Source: Heterobasidion occidentale (Eukaryota; Basidiomycota; Agaricomycetes; Russulales; Bondarzewiaceae). Taken from it: 64,000 nt of DNA. Location: positions 1,054,001-1,118,000 of the forward strand of contig JBCAQO010000009.1 in NCBI GenBank assembly GCA_039111635.1, written 5' to 3'. A program made the translations under genes and the position numbers. Numbering within the stretch: the stretch's first letter is position 1; every line of letters starts with the position of its first letter. The notes below the pieces were generated by a model. It saw only the letters and a program-made list of their open reading frames with translations. It was not told the origin of the DNA and did not search any database. Below, piece after piece: positions 1 to 13,002 of this stretch.

Positions 1-802
1 TGTGTCCTGTGCGAGACTTGTACAGCGCCTTTCGGTTTGGCTGGTGAGTGCATGGGAGATGGTCCTCCCGAGATGACCCTAACATACTCCATGCGACAGA
101 ATCTAGACTGTGCATTTGACCAATGTTCTATAGAAGTTCAGATATTGAAATCTTTCTCAGATTCAATGGCGTGTCACGGTGTGCATCTCCAGGACTCGTG
201 CGCGCTTTCATAGAGACAACTTTTCCGCTGGCCCACATTGCCCTGAAAATCAAACGTGTTGCCTCCCGGGTCCCTGTGCACAAGTTGAAAGTGAATTCGT
301 GTCCATCACTCCTCGTGTTCCGCAGAACAAGCAGATAAAAGCGTCTTGTTGTTCACTGACCGCAACCTGACACCCATCCTTGTCCATCGTTCCAAGGTCC
401 GCGGATTTCTTGCCCCTCGGGTCTTTTTTTAGCGTATTTATCATCGCCGATGCTGCTAATACCGTCTTTCCTCTATAAGCATGTCGTACATCTCCCTCGG
501 AGCCATCATCAGCTCCTTCTCAAACATGGCTCGCCGTAGCCGGCTCCACTATCTAATACATCCAAGCCGTATGCCAGTCTACCCGTCAAGTTTGTCATAG
601 GTGACTATGCAGCTCGGGCTGGCATATTGTTCCCTTTGCTCTCCAAGCCATCTCGAAAAGAAGCTTTGGGATTCAAGATAGCAGCCTCTCGATGTTCTTG
701 GTCAGTCCAGGATGCTATGGAGGGTTTAAAAGAGCTTTGACCAGACGAGCATCTACATCGTCCTCTGTTTCTCTTCCAGTCGTCAAGCATAACTTCTTTA
801 TC
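1..802. other. intergenic, no supportable gene
   Basis: Only short overlapping reading frames of fewer than 75 residues occur here, with no recognisable domain and no chain of exons that holds a frame. The right end is the promoter side of the NmrA-like gene that starts at 803. I see no convincing RNA gene. Confidence 0.5.
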
Positions 803-2054
803 ATGTCCAAGAAACTCATTCTTGTCATAGGCGCCACTGGCGCTCAGGGCCTAGCTGTCATAGACAGCCTGCTCGCACAGTCTGCGGACGGCGCGCCCTC
901 TCCTTACACCATCAGGGCGCTGTCGCGCAATCCTGACAGTGCGCGTGCCAATGTGCTGCGCGGCAAGGGCGTACAAATTGTCAAAGGTGTTTTTCTGTGG
1001 TCAACCTACCCGTCCACTCCTTGATCTCAGAGTGTCCGGACTCTTTCACAGGAAACACGACGGACTTGTCGTCGGTTGCTGCGGCACTTGAGGGCGTGTA
1101 TGGCGTATTCGTGAACACGGACAGCGACACGCTTGGAGAGCAGCTGGAGACATACACCGGCATCAGGATATTCGAGCTGGCTACGACCGTGAAGACGATC
1201 AGGCATTATGTCTGGAGCAGCCTGGATTACATTTGGAGGGTGCGTGTCGTCCGCCCGCCTCAGTCGGCGATGCTCAGATCCCAGTGCTTTCTTTACAGGA
1301 CACGGGCTACAATCCGATCTATCAGGCGTCCCAGTTCACCGGCAAGGCGCGGGTCACCGAGTTCATGAAGGCGCAGCCCTCGGTCGTCAGCGAGACCGAG
1401 CTGTCTTGGACAGCGATCGCGACAGGCCCGTACATGGAAATGCTTAAAATGGTACGCCCTCGACTCGCCACGCCGCCTAACGAACGCATCGGCATCTCAT
1501 TTTGTGATCTGGTTCGTGCACAGTACATGTTTGGCCCCGTCAAACGCCCAGACGGGACCTTCGTCTTCGCGGCCCCCATGGGCGACGGACACATGCCCAT
1601 GATCGCGCTCGCCGACATCGGCTTCTTCGCGCGCTACGCATTCGACCACCGTGCGCTGACTTCCGGCCAGGATCTCAAGGTCGCGAGCGAGGTCGTCGGG
1701 TGGGAGGACGTCGTCTCCACCTTCACGAAGGTCACCGGCCGCCCGGCGGTGTTCAAGCGCCTGTCGATTGAGGGCTGGATGGACCTCTTCGACGAGGCGA
1801 CGCTGCGGACGCCGTTTGGTGGCGGCCCGCTGACGTTCGAGGAGAACTTCTCTGGATGGTGGCGTCTGTACAGGGACGACGTGATCCAGCGGGACATGGC
1901 GTGGATTCAGGAGATCAACCCGAATGGGTATACGCTGGAGAAGTGGATGAGGGAGAATCGGTATGATGGGAGCTGGAGTGATGAAGGCGTGTTGAAGAGG
2001 GACGAGGACGCGACGGGCGCTGTGATTGACAAGGAGAAGATCGCTGCAGCGTAG
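803..2054 (+). CDS. NmrA-like NAD(P)-binding oxidoreductase
   Basis: Three exons (803-986, 1052-1239, 1299-2054) join in frame to about 375 residues; both introns are GT-AG, 65 and 59 nt. The N-terminus MSKKLILVIGATGAQG carries the glycine-rich dinucleotide-binding loop (GATGAQG) of the atypical short-chain dehydrogenase NmrA/HSCARG group. The middle holds YVWSSLDYIW followed by a TGYNP stretch, the usual NmrA pattern where the catalytic Tyr/Lys of true SDRs is not strictly kept. Known members sense NADP/NAD redox state or bind partner regulators; some are reductases. The substrate cannot be read from sequence. Start chosen because the loop begins within ten residues of this Met and upstream frames are closed. 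It converges on the F-box gene on the other strand, with about 180 bp between stops. No damage seen. Confidence 0.85.
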
Positions 2055-2235
2055 GCTCGCGCCTTGTTCGACTCGATATGCCCTTGCTCGCTCTCACCGT
2101 CCATGATGGGATGCGACTAACAATAGCACGCGGCAGATGCTCTCTGATGTGACATACTGTACGACTATGACTCGTAGCTCTTAGAAGGTGGTGTATAAAT
2201 GTGCTCTGAGTTGATGTAAATACAGGCTCGAGTTT

Positions 2236-3543
2236 TCAAGTACTCAAGCAGATCAAAGGTAACTCCAACTTCGCGCCCTTATTTCCACACCTACTGTACC
2301 ACAACATCGCTCGTGATCCGAACGCCCAACGCGTTTCCTTCGTGGTCTTCCACCCGCAATCTTTGGGGAGCACGGAAAGCCCTGCCATCAGCGTCCCAAA
2401 ATGCCCTCGGTGCAAGGCGGCCACCCCGGCTGGATTTAAAAATCGCACGACCTTCACGGACGAGGGAAGACGGTACCTCAACCAACCGAAGACTTGCCGA
2501 TACGTTTCTGCGCTAGCCAGGACCTGCGACGAGTAGATGCCCAAGTGCGTGATAGACGAGAAGTATGGGCCTGCGGCCTCGTCGCCTTGGAACAGCCACC
2601 CCCAGTCGGCCATGAGGAGGACCACATGGCGGAGGCGAGGGCAGAACCGCGTCAGGTGCTCGCATTGCGCGGAGGCCAGGGGCGCGTACACCAAGAAATA
2701 CGCGGTGGTGAGCGGCGACCCGGCCGCGGTCAGGAAGCCCTCGACGCAGTGTTCTGAGACTTCGCCGATCTCGTGGAACAAGGCTTGCGTGAGATGCGGC
2801 GACACGATCGCGTGCCGGGAGACGGCGCAGATGTCGGGCTGCATGCTGTGCATCAGCGTGGAGAAGCGCAGCTCCGGAAGGGCCGGGAAGTCGAGGAGAC
2901 AGAGGTCGTCGGCCAAGCAATCGTGGAAGCCTACCACGCAGGTGCGCAACTTCTGGAAGCGCGCGAGGAGAGCCCCGAAGGCAGCGCTGGCCGGCGGCGG
3001 GTCGACGTCCCAGATGAGTTTCTGCAGCGTCGTGCTGCAATTTGCGCCGAGCGTCTCCCACAAGCGAGTGGCCACATCCTTGTTGTCAGCATGCAGCTCC
3101 CCTTGGAGATTCAGTACGCGGAGCCTCGAGAGACACCCGACAAGCGGCGCGAGCGTCGTTAGCACCTCCGATTCCATGATGAAATCGATGTCCACCATGT
3201 CGAGGCGACGCACGCAAGAACCGAGCATAGTTCCGCGTGAACCCGTTGAGCATAAAGCGTCGTGCAGAGCTTCCAGCTGGCGAACGTTGCGGATGACGAC
3301 CGCTTGATAAAGAAGCGGAGAGACGAGCGCGAGCCAAAGTTTGCAGACACCAACCAAGGCACGCTTTGTAGCAAGGGACTCGCGAATTTCGACAGCATCC
3401 TTGCGGTATGGGAGCAAGGCTTCATCCAAGGGGGATGCCGACTCGAATGGATCATGGATGTCTGGATCGAGGATCCCAGGAACGACCGTTGCCAGCTCAA
3501 AGATGTGCAGCCAGACTTCATTCGGGATTAGCGGCGGAGACAT
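2236..3543 (-). CDS. F-box protein, agaricomycete type
   Basis: Single-exon minus-strand frame of about 435 residues from the Met at 3543; the frame stays open to an upstream Met at 3573. The N-terminus MSPPLIPNEVWLHIFELAT is a typical F-box opening (L/IPxEVWxxIFELA), followed by CKLWLALVSPLLYQAVVIRN, the rest of the F-box helix bundle. Family members recruit substrates to SCF ubiquitin ligases through Skp1. The remaining part is poorly conserved leucine-containing sequence, perhaps degenerate LRRs. The C-terminus is doubtful. Adding one C to the run at 2365-2368 (GGGG on the plus strand) would switch to a frame reading RLRVEDHEGNALGVRI and ending at 2291, which looks more protein-like than the printed ending. 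This is one of several single-base breaks at G/C runs in the window. Confidence 0.8.
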   Translation of the reverse strand: MSPPLIPNEVWLHIFELATVVPGILDPDIHDPFESASPLDEALLPYRKDAVEIRESLATKRALVGVCKLWLALVSPLLYQAVVIRNVRQLEALHDALCSTGSRGTMLGSCVRRLDMVDIDFIMESEVLTTLAPLVGCLSRLRVLNLQGELHADNKDVATRLWETLGANCSTTLQKLIWDVDPPPASAAFGALLARFQKLRTCVVGFHDCLADDLCLLDFPALPELRFSTLMHSMQPDICAVSRHAIVSPHLTQALFHEIGEVSEHCVEGFLTAAGSPLTTAYFLVYAPLASAQCEHLTRFCPRLRHVVLLMADWGWLFQGDEAAGPYFSSITHLGIYSSQVLASAETYRQVFGWLRYRLPSSVKVVRFLNPAGVAALHRGHFGTLMAGLSVLPKDCGWKTTKETRWAFGSRAMLWYSRCGNKGAKLELPLICLST

Positions 3544-3573
3544 CGTCCGACCGTTGGTCCGACCTAGCAACAT

Positions 3574-5723
3574 TGCAGATGATCCCTATTGAATCATAAA
3601 TGTGAGCCTGCCTGCATGGAAGAGAAAGGGTGACTCGACGTACGATGCGTGAGCTCGCCATTTCCGTTCGTGTTAGACAGTGACGCTGAGCGTTTCTTTC
3701 AGCTGCTCGAGGCTAATGTCAGTAATGGGAATAGCCTGGTAGACCGACCCAGGTTGGAAAGGTCGCTGCACCTATATATACAGACGATACGTGGTGGCAG
3801 ATGCACAAGCCGCCATAGCGGCGCGATTGGAAAATTGCCAGTATCTCCGTGGGCATCGCTGTCAGCTGCACTGACCAGTCTGCGGTCCTCAAACAATTCA
3901 ATCACAGCCCTTAACTGGCGATATTTTATCCAGCACAAACCATTCCCAGTAAGTACCGTATCTTCAGCAGGCCGCAAATCAAACGGCAATTCTATCTACT
4001 CGGAGAACCGATGTCATCTGGGCCTCCATACGACTGGTCTCTCGCCTTTCTTTTTCCTGTCTTCTCTTTACAGTGACTTGCATATCATTCTGCAGGTCGG
4101 TTACTACTATATAACGCAAACCTCCACATTTTGTGTACTGTTATTTTGGTCTCGCCCTCGTTGATCTCGCTGCCCCTGTCTGATCCTGTCAATGGTTTCT
4201 GATATAAGAAACCATTGCCGCATATGGCTCTCTACACGCTCTCCTATGAGGCATTTCATTTCCAGTAAAGATTTCCTGTATTGGGCCGTTCAGATCGGTG
4301 GCTGTGTCGCTCCCGCACTGCCAGCGCTCTTTACAGCTCCACAGACGGTTGTGGTATGAAGTTGAGATGGCACCTCACCGGCCAACCACATAGCTCCTCA
4401 GCGACTGAGCGAGAGCGAGGAGGGCCACAGATACCGCAAACGGTCACACAGTGATCATCCAAGTGATTGCAGAGCTCCTCAGCGCAAGAGGCAAGCAAGA
4501 GGGTGACTAAAGAGCCCCTCAGTGCAAGGCTGAAAGCAAGAGTGAGATAACGACCCTCAAAGACGAGATCATATCTGACCATATGAGGCAAAGCTTTCCT
4601 ATATAGGACGAAAACGGACAGAAAGATAAGACGTCGTCGAGCAGAAAATGGCAAAATTATCTATACATAGGACAACTTCCTCTTAAGACGATGTGGTGTT
4701 GAAACTGGCAAATTTATCCATAAGTAGGACATTTTATATATATCAGTCTGTACGACAACTATACGACAATGTATAAAAGATGTCAACGTGGCCGACACGA
4801 ACCAGACATTACAGTTTGACTACAAAAGCAAGAGCAAGGCGCCGGAGCGAAGCGACGGTGTGCCTTGTGTTCTGTAGTCTTTGTTTGTCTTAACCAAATA
4901 CGTGACATTTGACGCCCATCGTGCTGTCACCCCGAACTGCCCGTGCTTCTTTTGAACATCCACCTGCCCGCGCTCTGCTCTGCGCGCCAACATTGACCTA
5001 TTCCCTCGACTGTTCCGCCATAACGCTCGCTAATTGGTAGAAATCTGACCCTCCAAGAAAATACTGAGGTCTCCACGACCATCCTTGGTGCTGGACAGCG
5101 CAAAATCTAGTGGAGCAACGAACTAGCAACGAGCGCGCCTGCTGACATCATATGTGACTGGCCGTGACTGTTTGGCTACTACAAACAAAAACTATGAGGC
5201 TTGACCTGCAGAATGATATGCAAGTCACTGTAACGACATCTCTAGCTACCGCTCCAAAACAGTACTGCCGAGCCAGTATCTCTTTTGAAAAAAGTAAGCC
5301 TCCAGCGGTCCGTCCACACCGAGTCAACTGTTACGCGACACGAGCAGCCGTGCTCGCGAGCCTTGTGGCTCACAGATGTACTCACGAGACAGTACTGGTA
5401 GGCGCAGGTTTCCCTTAACCTTCTTTTCAAACCACGCCAAAACCGAGAATCGATCGACGCAGAGCTGTGATGCTACAGTGGAGGCTGGGTAATTACAAGA
5501 CATCAAGACATCAAGAAGCAGAAAGTAAAAGAGAACACGGAGCAGCGTGCGCGACAGTACTACTAGCCGGTAAGCAATAGCATGTATGCGACAAAAATCG
5601 TCGAGGGCCATCCAAGAAAACATAATTATACATCACAGATCGTCTCGCTTGCGTCCAACTCCCAACGCAAGCCTCGTAGCTCGTCGTCACGCACCACTGC
5701 CCCGCCTCGCCACGGGCGCGCGC
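3574..5723. other. gene-free spacer with degenerate repeats
   Basis: No gene is supported in these 2.1 kb. AT-rich sequence with TATA-like stretches lies at 3770-3780 and 4735-4745. Between about 4385 and 4550 the phrase GCTCCTCAG or a one-base variant recurs three times (near 4391, 4471 and 4515), each followed by purine-rich GAGAGC or AAGCAAGAG text, suggesting an old degenerate tandem repeat. A GCGCCGGAGCGAAGCGACGG segment at 4840-4860 interrupts AT-rich sequence and may be a mobile-element remnant; I cannot assign it. Confidence 0.4.
4385..4550. repeat. degenerate tandem repeat (three units)
   Basis: Three units begin with AGCTCCTCAG/AGCCCCTCAG near 4391, 4471 and 4515 and continue into AGCAAGAG-type purine runs. 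Unit lengths differ (about 80 and 44 bp), so this is an eroded repeat and not a clean minisatellite. Confidence 0.4.
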
Positions 5724-8192
5724 TCACGCCTTCTCCACCTCGTCGATTTCCTCCTTCTCCCCCTTCTCTGCGTACTCTCGCTCGCCCTCGACCGCCTTGC
5801 GCCCGCCGTGCTGCGCCGGCTCGGGGCCGAAGTGGTACAGCGGCTCGAGTGTCGCGCGCTTGTCGAACAGGACCCACCTCCGCACGAAGTACGGCAGCGC
5901 CTTGGTCACCTGGTAGCGCATGTGCGTGCGCGTCGGCACCGCGAAGACGTAGTCGAGCTCCTCGAGCGTGCGCTGCTTCGTCTCGGGCACGAAGAGGAAG
6001 ATCATCACGAGCGCGACGACGTTCAGCCCGCTGCGCGCGCGACATCAGCGCGAGCGAGAGAAGGGTGGGTCAGGATGAGGCAGGGGAAAGGAGAGGGAAG
6101 AGAGGGTAGACGCACGCGTAGAAGCAGAATGCGCCGATTGGGTGGAGCGCGTCGAGCATCGCGGGAAACGTGATCGACAGCACGGCGGCCCAGCCCAGAC
6201 ACGTCGCGACCGCCCAGCTCATGCCCACCTCTGTCCAGTGCGACACGCAAGAAACCTTCAATCAGCGCTGCCCGTCAAACCGGATACACGTCACTCACCG
6301 CGATGCGACAGCGGGAACACCTCCGCGCTGTACGCGAACGGCACCGGGCCCTCCCCAGGGCTATAGAACGCGGCGAACAAGAACACGAAGAACGCGATCA
6401 TGCCGAGGTGCGCGCTGCTCTCGCGCGGGATGAGGTTGCACAGGCCGGCGGCGATCAGCGTCCACGCCATCTGCGGGAACGTGAACAGGAGCAGCGCGCG
6501 CCGCCCGTAGGTGTCGATCGTGCGCACCGCGGGCCACGCGAACACGAAGTTGACGAGCCCGAAGCCGAACGAGGCGAGCAGCGCGCGCTTGGGCGACGCG
6601 CCGGCCTCGATGAAGATCGTCGAGGAGTAGAAGGCGATGATATTGACTGTCGTGCGTGCATGACAGCCAAGCAACATGGGCAAAATACAGCGGCATGGTC
6701 AGTGCGGATGTACGAGAGGGATCAAAACAAAGCGATGACGCACTCCCACACATCTGCTGCGCGATCATGACCGTGAAGCTCGCGAGCGTCGCACGCCTCA
6801 CTCTCGGGATGGTGAACAGCTCGACAAACCTTTCCAGGTAGTTGCTCCGCTTGCCCACGATGGCGTCCTCCTCGCGGAGCTGCGCGTCGATCGCATACAG
6901 GTCGCGCGCGGCCTGGAGCGGGTGGTTGCGGAGGCGGCAGAGGGACTTGTACGCCTCGGCGTAGCGGCCCTTCTTGATGTACCACCGCGGGGACTCTGGG
7001 CAGAAGTAGATCCCGATCAGCAGTGGCACGGCGGGGATGAACGCGGATCCGAGCTGCAAGCGCCACGCGATCCGCCCCACGTCTTCGACGATCAAGTTCG
7101 CCGTGAAGCCGCTGCGGGGCCTCGTGTCAGCTGCGCTACAAGGTGAGACACGCAGGAGACACGCACAGGAATATCCCAAATGCCGTCCAAAGTTGCCAAC
7201 TCATAACCAGCCCTCCACGTATAAGCGCAGGCGTATTTTCTGCCGCATATATGGGTACCGTGCTTCCTTTGCAGCCCATCCCGATACCGAGCAGCAGCCG
7301 ACAGACGAAGAGTTGCTCCCATGTCTGGGTGCACGCGGATCCAATGACAGGGAAGAAGCAGAAAATGGCGGAGATGAAGATGGTCCCGCGTCGGCCGAAC
7401 CAGTTGTTGAGCGGATCTGAGAGCCAGCAGCCACTGAGCGGAGGTGAGCATCGATCGACAGCGGAAATGCGTGGAGACTTGCATGAATGCGGAAGCGAGA
7501 TAGGGAGCAGCGTTGACGATGCCGACGATCCATGGGTCTTTCCCTGTTTTGCCCCCGATTCCAAATTCATCGGGGAAGGACAGATTAGCGCCGTTGGAGC
7601 CCGTTTGATCCCATCCTCTGTGCATTTCCTTTTAGCTTCCTTCATTCCAACGCAATATGAAGCACTCACTGCACAGCAGCTCCAATGGAACACGTCGCGA
7701 TCGTCAGAAAGAGGGCGCGCGGCTGGCGCCACCGGTGATGAATCTCGTCGTGCAGTGCCGCGCGCTCGTCCTCTTCGAGGTCGGGGATGGTCGCGTACGA
7801 TGACGGGTCCTGGGCGACGAGGGCGCCCTTGCGGAGGAGCGGGCGGATGTCGTTCATGCCCTTCTCCTCAGCGAACGCGTCGACGTTGGCGAGGAGGGTG
7901 GCGCGTGGGATGCCCGAGAGCGGGTTCTGGATCCTGTCCATCGGCGACGTGCCAAGGATCCGCGCATCAGCGAGGCCGGCAGAAACGCGGAGAATGGAAG
8001 GGACTTGCCTCGCGCTGACGTTGCTATTCAGGTTCACATGCTCGACCTCTCCTATCTCGCTGTCCGTCGATCTGCGCATACACACACCCATCGTCAGCTC
8101 TCCTCCGGCTTTGCCCCCGCGCGTCCGAGGCGACGAACAGGGAGGACCGAATGAGTGTGTTTTACTCACTTTGAGTCCTTCGAGTCGGCCAT
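5724..8192 (-). CDS. sugar-porter family MFS transporter
   Basis: Nine exons on the minus strand hold one frame: 8192-8170, 8071-8009, 7933-7670, 7617-7483, 7433-7167, 7111-6744, 6646-6299, 6230-6116, 6030-5724, giving about 629 residues. Diagnostic sugar-porter motifs occur in order: NNWFGRRG (loop 2-3), [17 protein letters not shown], the central [24 protein letters not shown] after TM7, and [13 protein letters not shown] after TM12. The family moves hexoses, disaccharides or related solutes by proton symport or facilitation across the plasma membrane; the substrate is not readable. The 23-nt first exon (MADSKDS) is inferred from a GTGAGT donor. The donor at 7482 is GCAAGT and the intron boundary at 8008 also uses GCAAGT, so the gene appears to contain two GC-AG introns. 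The 8008 one is optional because its 75 nt keep the frame open. The long hydrophilic N-terminus (about 100 residues) is longer than usual. Confidence 0.9.
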
Positions 8193-11100
8193 CGTTGCAG
8201 GCAGCGTCGAAGGAGGCAGGACGGGAAACGGTAGAGGGCGAGGAGGGGGAAGCCAACAGCTCCACACACGCCGCGCCCCGGCGGCTTATATGCGCGGACG
8301 AGGGCGCGAGAGACGCTCGTCGGGCCAAACTGCCGGTAATATCTCTCGCCGCTAGCTCTGCCTGCGAACCCACTCGACGCTTCTCTTCATAATGCGCCCC
8401 ATGCATCCTTACGGTGCGTGGTGATCGTTCCTGACCCCCACCGTCCCACCGCACGCGTCGCAGAACGATCTCAGATTTGGCAGCGACGCTCTGGTGAGAG
8501 TCGAAGAAGAAGAGGGAGGACGAGGGAGAGCGAAGTACCCCACCGCAAGACAGAATTAGCGAAGTGCGGGATGTGGGGCACGCGGGGTCGCGTTTGATCT
8601 CGCGTCGCGTCGCGCGCCGGGCCTGCGTTTCCGGGGCCAAAGGCACGATCATGAGTCGCTCCACAGCGGGCGAGCTTCCTTTCTCCTTTCGCGCCTTGGC
8701 GGGCCACTGGGCGGAACCCTTGCGTTGGGCACCTCGTAAAGCAGGATAACATAGCGGCAAGTGCTGAGCAAGAGGCGCCCGACCTTGTTCTCTTTCCAGC
8801 GCGAGTGGAGGCATGGGCGGCGCAATCGTGGACAGATCAAGGCGGAGCGGCGCTGGGCACGGATCCTGTGGCTGCGGTCTCGGATGGGCGTTGGGGTGCG
8901 CTTCTTTCTTGATGCCTCTGCGAATATCCCTCTGCGATGCGGGAGCGCTCGCCAGTCCTTTACGCGGATTTCTAGAACCCAAACGCAGAAGATATTGTTT
9001 CGTGATGCGTGGGGGTGGGTGGAGCTTCCTCCGATCGCAGAGATATTGTGCGTGGAAATGGTGAACGCTAATACTGGACTGTTACTGGAACCGTATGGGC
9101 CGAGGCGACGTATACCTGGCGACGTCGTCCGTCATGAGCCGATTGACGTTCATTTCGAGCTGGGCCATATCTGGACGATACGTGTGATAAGATGATCGGT
9201 CGAAGGGTGCGGGCATCATTTGATCAACAGGCCACTTTCCCTGCTCCACCGCGCGCATATAACGTACTGGACGTACGTGAGGGTACGAGACCATCAATAT
9301 CAGCGAATGCAGCCCATCACAATGCTCCACCCTGGCGTCTCTCGCGTTGCAGGCTTACTGTAGCAAGGCAGTTCAGTATCATGCCGCTTAGTATCATGCC
9401 GCTCGCTCAAGTAGGCAAGGGAATGCTACTAGCCGCATCGAGGTCATGGCATCAACACCCGTCTGCGAGAGATGTAAGCACGTATGTAGGCCACACGGTG
9501 AGAAATGACGAGAAATGCACCTCGATCCTAGCGCACCGGCAACGGTCGCCGCCCCCTCCGTTCCGAGCCGATCGGACCGTACAATACAATCAACGAGTAC
9601 CCGTCTGTGCCCGCCCTCTCCCATTCTCTCAAGTGAAACCTGCACAGCGAAAGAAAGCAGAGATTCGAGGTGCAGGCAGGTGCAGGGAGTTCGAGGGAGT
9701 TCAGCATCGGGCGTCGGTCCGATATCCCCGCCGTTTATTGCAATTTGTATCGCAGTCCGCGATCCCCGCACCCCATACCCCGCAGCTCGTAAACGGTTCA
9801 GGATCGGGCGTTGCGGGGAGATCTGAAATGCTTTTATGTCTTTGTCTCTGTCTCTGTCCTGTGTCTAGTATGTTCACGTCTAGTACGTCCATGTCTTTGT
9901 TCCGTTTTTTCTGTTTCTATCTCTGTCTTGTCATTATCCCTCTTCGAATATCGGCAGAGGTCGGCCACGACAGGCATGTGATAAGTTTGTGCATTGTGCG
10001 GAAACGATCAGACCCGCAGAGATCGTCGTCCGATGGACGTCCTCGATCTTATTTTCGGTGCGGAGGATGCGGGAGTCGGGCCGTCATTGCCGATGTGCAC
10101 CTGCAGGCGGCGTCGAGCGTGGAAGTTGAAGCTTGAAGAGTACTAGCTAGCTACGTACTTTCGAGAGCCCGTCACCGTACTATTGGAAGGTGAGGAAGGG
10201 TAGCACCTGCACGCGGGGATGATGACGGAGGCCACACAAGCAACAAGTTGCCTGTGTGACTGAGCAACGGAGGGCAAGGGAGAGGCACGGCGCACGCGGA
10301 AGAGCATCCACATCCGTGTCTGGTTTTGCGCTGGTTTGCGCGACTTGCGGAGCATTCAAGGGACATAGATCATGAGTGGCTCCTCGTTCCGTCCTCGCCT
10401 TGGCAGTCGGTTCTAGTCTGTTCTCGAGTTCTGGCCACGGATCTTGGTGACTAGTCGAGGTGGGTCCAGACGGCGTAGACGTGTGTGTTATGCACTTCCG
10501 CAGTATTGTAAACGCCAACGAGAGCGACATTGTGTGTGTGCATAGATGACGTTGAAGGCCCGGATGAAACAAGAAATGCGAACGACAGAGAACGACGCGC
10601 CGAGGTGCTTTGACGCCCGCCTTCTTGAACGCCTTCGCCCGCGCGAACGTTACAGCAACCGCCGCTCGGAGATAAAGGAGCCACCAAAGCTTCTCAGAAG
10701 AGTCCAATCGTACCTAGCCAGGGGAAGCGCCGTCTCCGCCTCTTGCCCAAGCACGTTCGTAATATCTCCATCCTGCAGGGTCGAAAGTGCCATTGCGTCA
10801 CAGGGGAAGAGAGGGCCGGTGGACATCAGGGCGCTGGCGAGGGGATCCGGGTGGACTGAAATCATGTGTGATCGCGCGCGAGCTCTCAGGTTTCGGCAAA
10901 CATTGCAGCTTCTTCTCATTTGCATTTGATTGGATGGGCTAGGGGACGTCGACGTTTAACCGTATAGTGACGATTGCCTCGTAGCGCTGGAACTGGTAGG
11001 ATGAACAGCGTTTCTGTGGGTAGACACGTAGGAAGGGGCGGCTTTTGTTATCGAATTTGACGCAGAACGGGATTTCCCTGGTCTTGTAATGTGGGCTTGA

Positions 11101-13002
11101 CACTCGGCCGATCGTCGTCATTCTGGGCATTCGATCACTGCGACTTATTCTGAGCCGGCGGGATGTTTGAGAGGCCTCAAGTGGACTCAAGCCCGGCGGC
11201 ATCGAAAAGCATTGGAGCTCGCCAGTCCTCTGCTGTTCCTGATATCAGTGACGCGCGATTGTTCTCAATAGGGCTCGCATGACACCTCGGGCTCTTTTCC
11301 AAAAACAAGCAGGCCAGCCGCAGCCTGAATCGCGGATGCCGATAGGCAGCGAAAATGAAAGCATGCTCCTGACAATTGCATCGGCATTGTCAGGCCTGCT
11401 GTGTCCCATATATGAGTGTGTCTATAAATGTGTGTACGTGTGCACCAGGGAATGATTGGGAAGCAGGAAGCGAGTGCAGATGCAGGAGAGACTGAAGAAA
11501 TATTTGGATAGAGGTTGACTTACCGGAACATCTGATCCTCTTCCCGCTCGCTTCGACCAACCTCAGTGCCGACGCGGGACGGCGAGATGCCCTGTACCAC
11601 ACGGAGAGCTCGAATTCTGTGTGAGCGTGTTCTTGACTCCAAGGGACGTGAGGTGGCAAAATTAAATATCGATGGCCTAAGCGGAATCCGGCTCGGCAGA
11701 TTTGAACAATGATCGATGGTCATTGAGTATTGAACGTTGAACGTTGAAGCTGAAGCGCTGAAGATCGAGGCAAGAGACGGACAAAGTTCCTGGGTCGTTT
11801 TCCGGGACGATTCACAGAATTCACACGCTCATTCATGAGCTTCACTTCGAGCTAAACGTCCGCGTCCTCTGCGTTCCTTGACCTCAAGCCTACTCGAGTA
11901 TCATGGTCCAGAAGTTCATCACGCAACTTCGCGCGGCCATCTCTTCTTCTTCTCCTTGCTGGAGCTGGCCTGTAGTCATCTCCGTCCTCCGCTAGACTCC
12001 AAAAGGCATCTGAGGAGTTATCTGAGGCAGTGACTTGCGGACCCAAAGCATTTGTCTGGCTGGGGTCTTGTACGCCGTATCCTTGTCGTATTCTTGGATG
12101 GATCGACTCATTCTCGTGACTTGGCTGAAATTCCCTGATATCTACGCTATCATCAAGATGAAAGGACTACTTGTCCGACGTCTTTCCTCCTCTTCCCAAC
12201 AAGATTTGGTCTAATCTTTGAGCTGACGACGTTGTTATATTGAAGTTTAGACCGAGATGTCCATGATCCTCTCAAACCAGAAGTCTTTTTGAACACCAAT
12301 ACCCTCTTAGTGGATTCAAGATTTACGAGTCCGTTACGCAGAATGAGCCTGGTCATGTCTGCAGACGATGGCATGCTCCCGCTGAGTAGAAGGCCGCACG
12401 AGCGCGTGGGCCTTGAGGTCATCCGTGCAACACTATGTGTTAGTGAGTCGACATACCCTCTTCTGATTTGCTGCGCTGATTTATGGGAAAGACGTTGCTC
12501 TTATCTCGTACATCTCGTGCTTTTCTCATCGCGATGAAAAACGCGGAACACCTGACGCCTAACCCTTCCTCAATGTGCCATAAATGGCTTCGCTATTCTT
12601 TTCTCGGTTGTGCCCGTGACATCTCGTACGGTTGTGCGGTTTCTGGAATACAGGAGATATGGCGGACACTTAGCAAAGATAATGCGACCTATCTATATCT
12701 ACCATGTTGCAATCGGTGGTGTCGTACACTCGATTGGCAGGATTGTCTCTAGAAGCTGATGTGCAGCAGTCTCATCCACCAGTATGAACCTACACCATAC
12801 CGGATGCGAGCACTTTCACAACATGCAACTTCCTCGATGCAGATGTCCGCAGTCTTTGAACCTTAATGCAATTGAATAGATTGCCTTGCGGTTGTCATAT
12901 TTGGTCTGTCGCATTCCTAAAATCAGGACATGGTATCCAATATAAAGCGCTGACATGAATCTGCATCTCCCTCGTCGCTTCAGCATCATCACCTCCTCAT
13001 AA
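8193..13002. other. 4.8-kb stretch without a supportable gene
   Basis: Reading frames up to 314 codons occur (for example 9192-10136 plus and 10180-10707 minus), but none shows a known domain and their composition looks like random GC-rich frames. Minus-strand frames at 11852-12046 and 12153-12422 are too short to support. A pyrimidine run with repeated CTTTGTCTCTGTC lies near 9838-9865. The last 100 bp are the promoter side of the MYND gene. Confidence 0.4.

Noticed and set aside
9192..10136. 314-codon plus-strand frame
   Set aside because: No domain, irregular composition and no plausible splice partners; overlapping minus frames are equally long.
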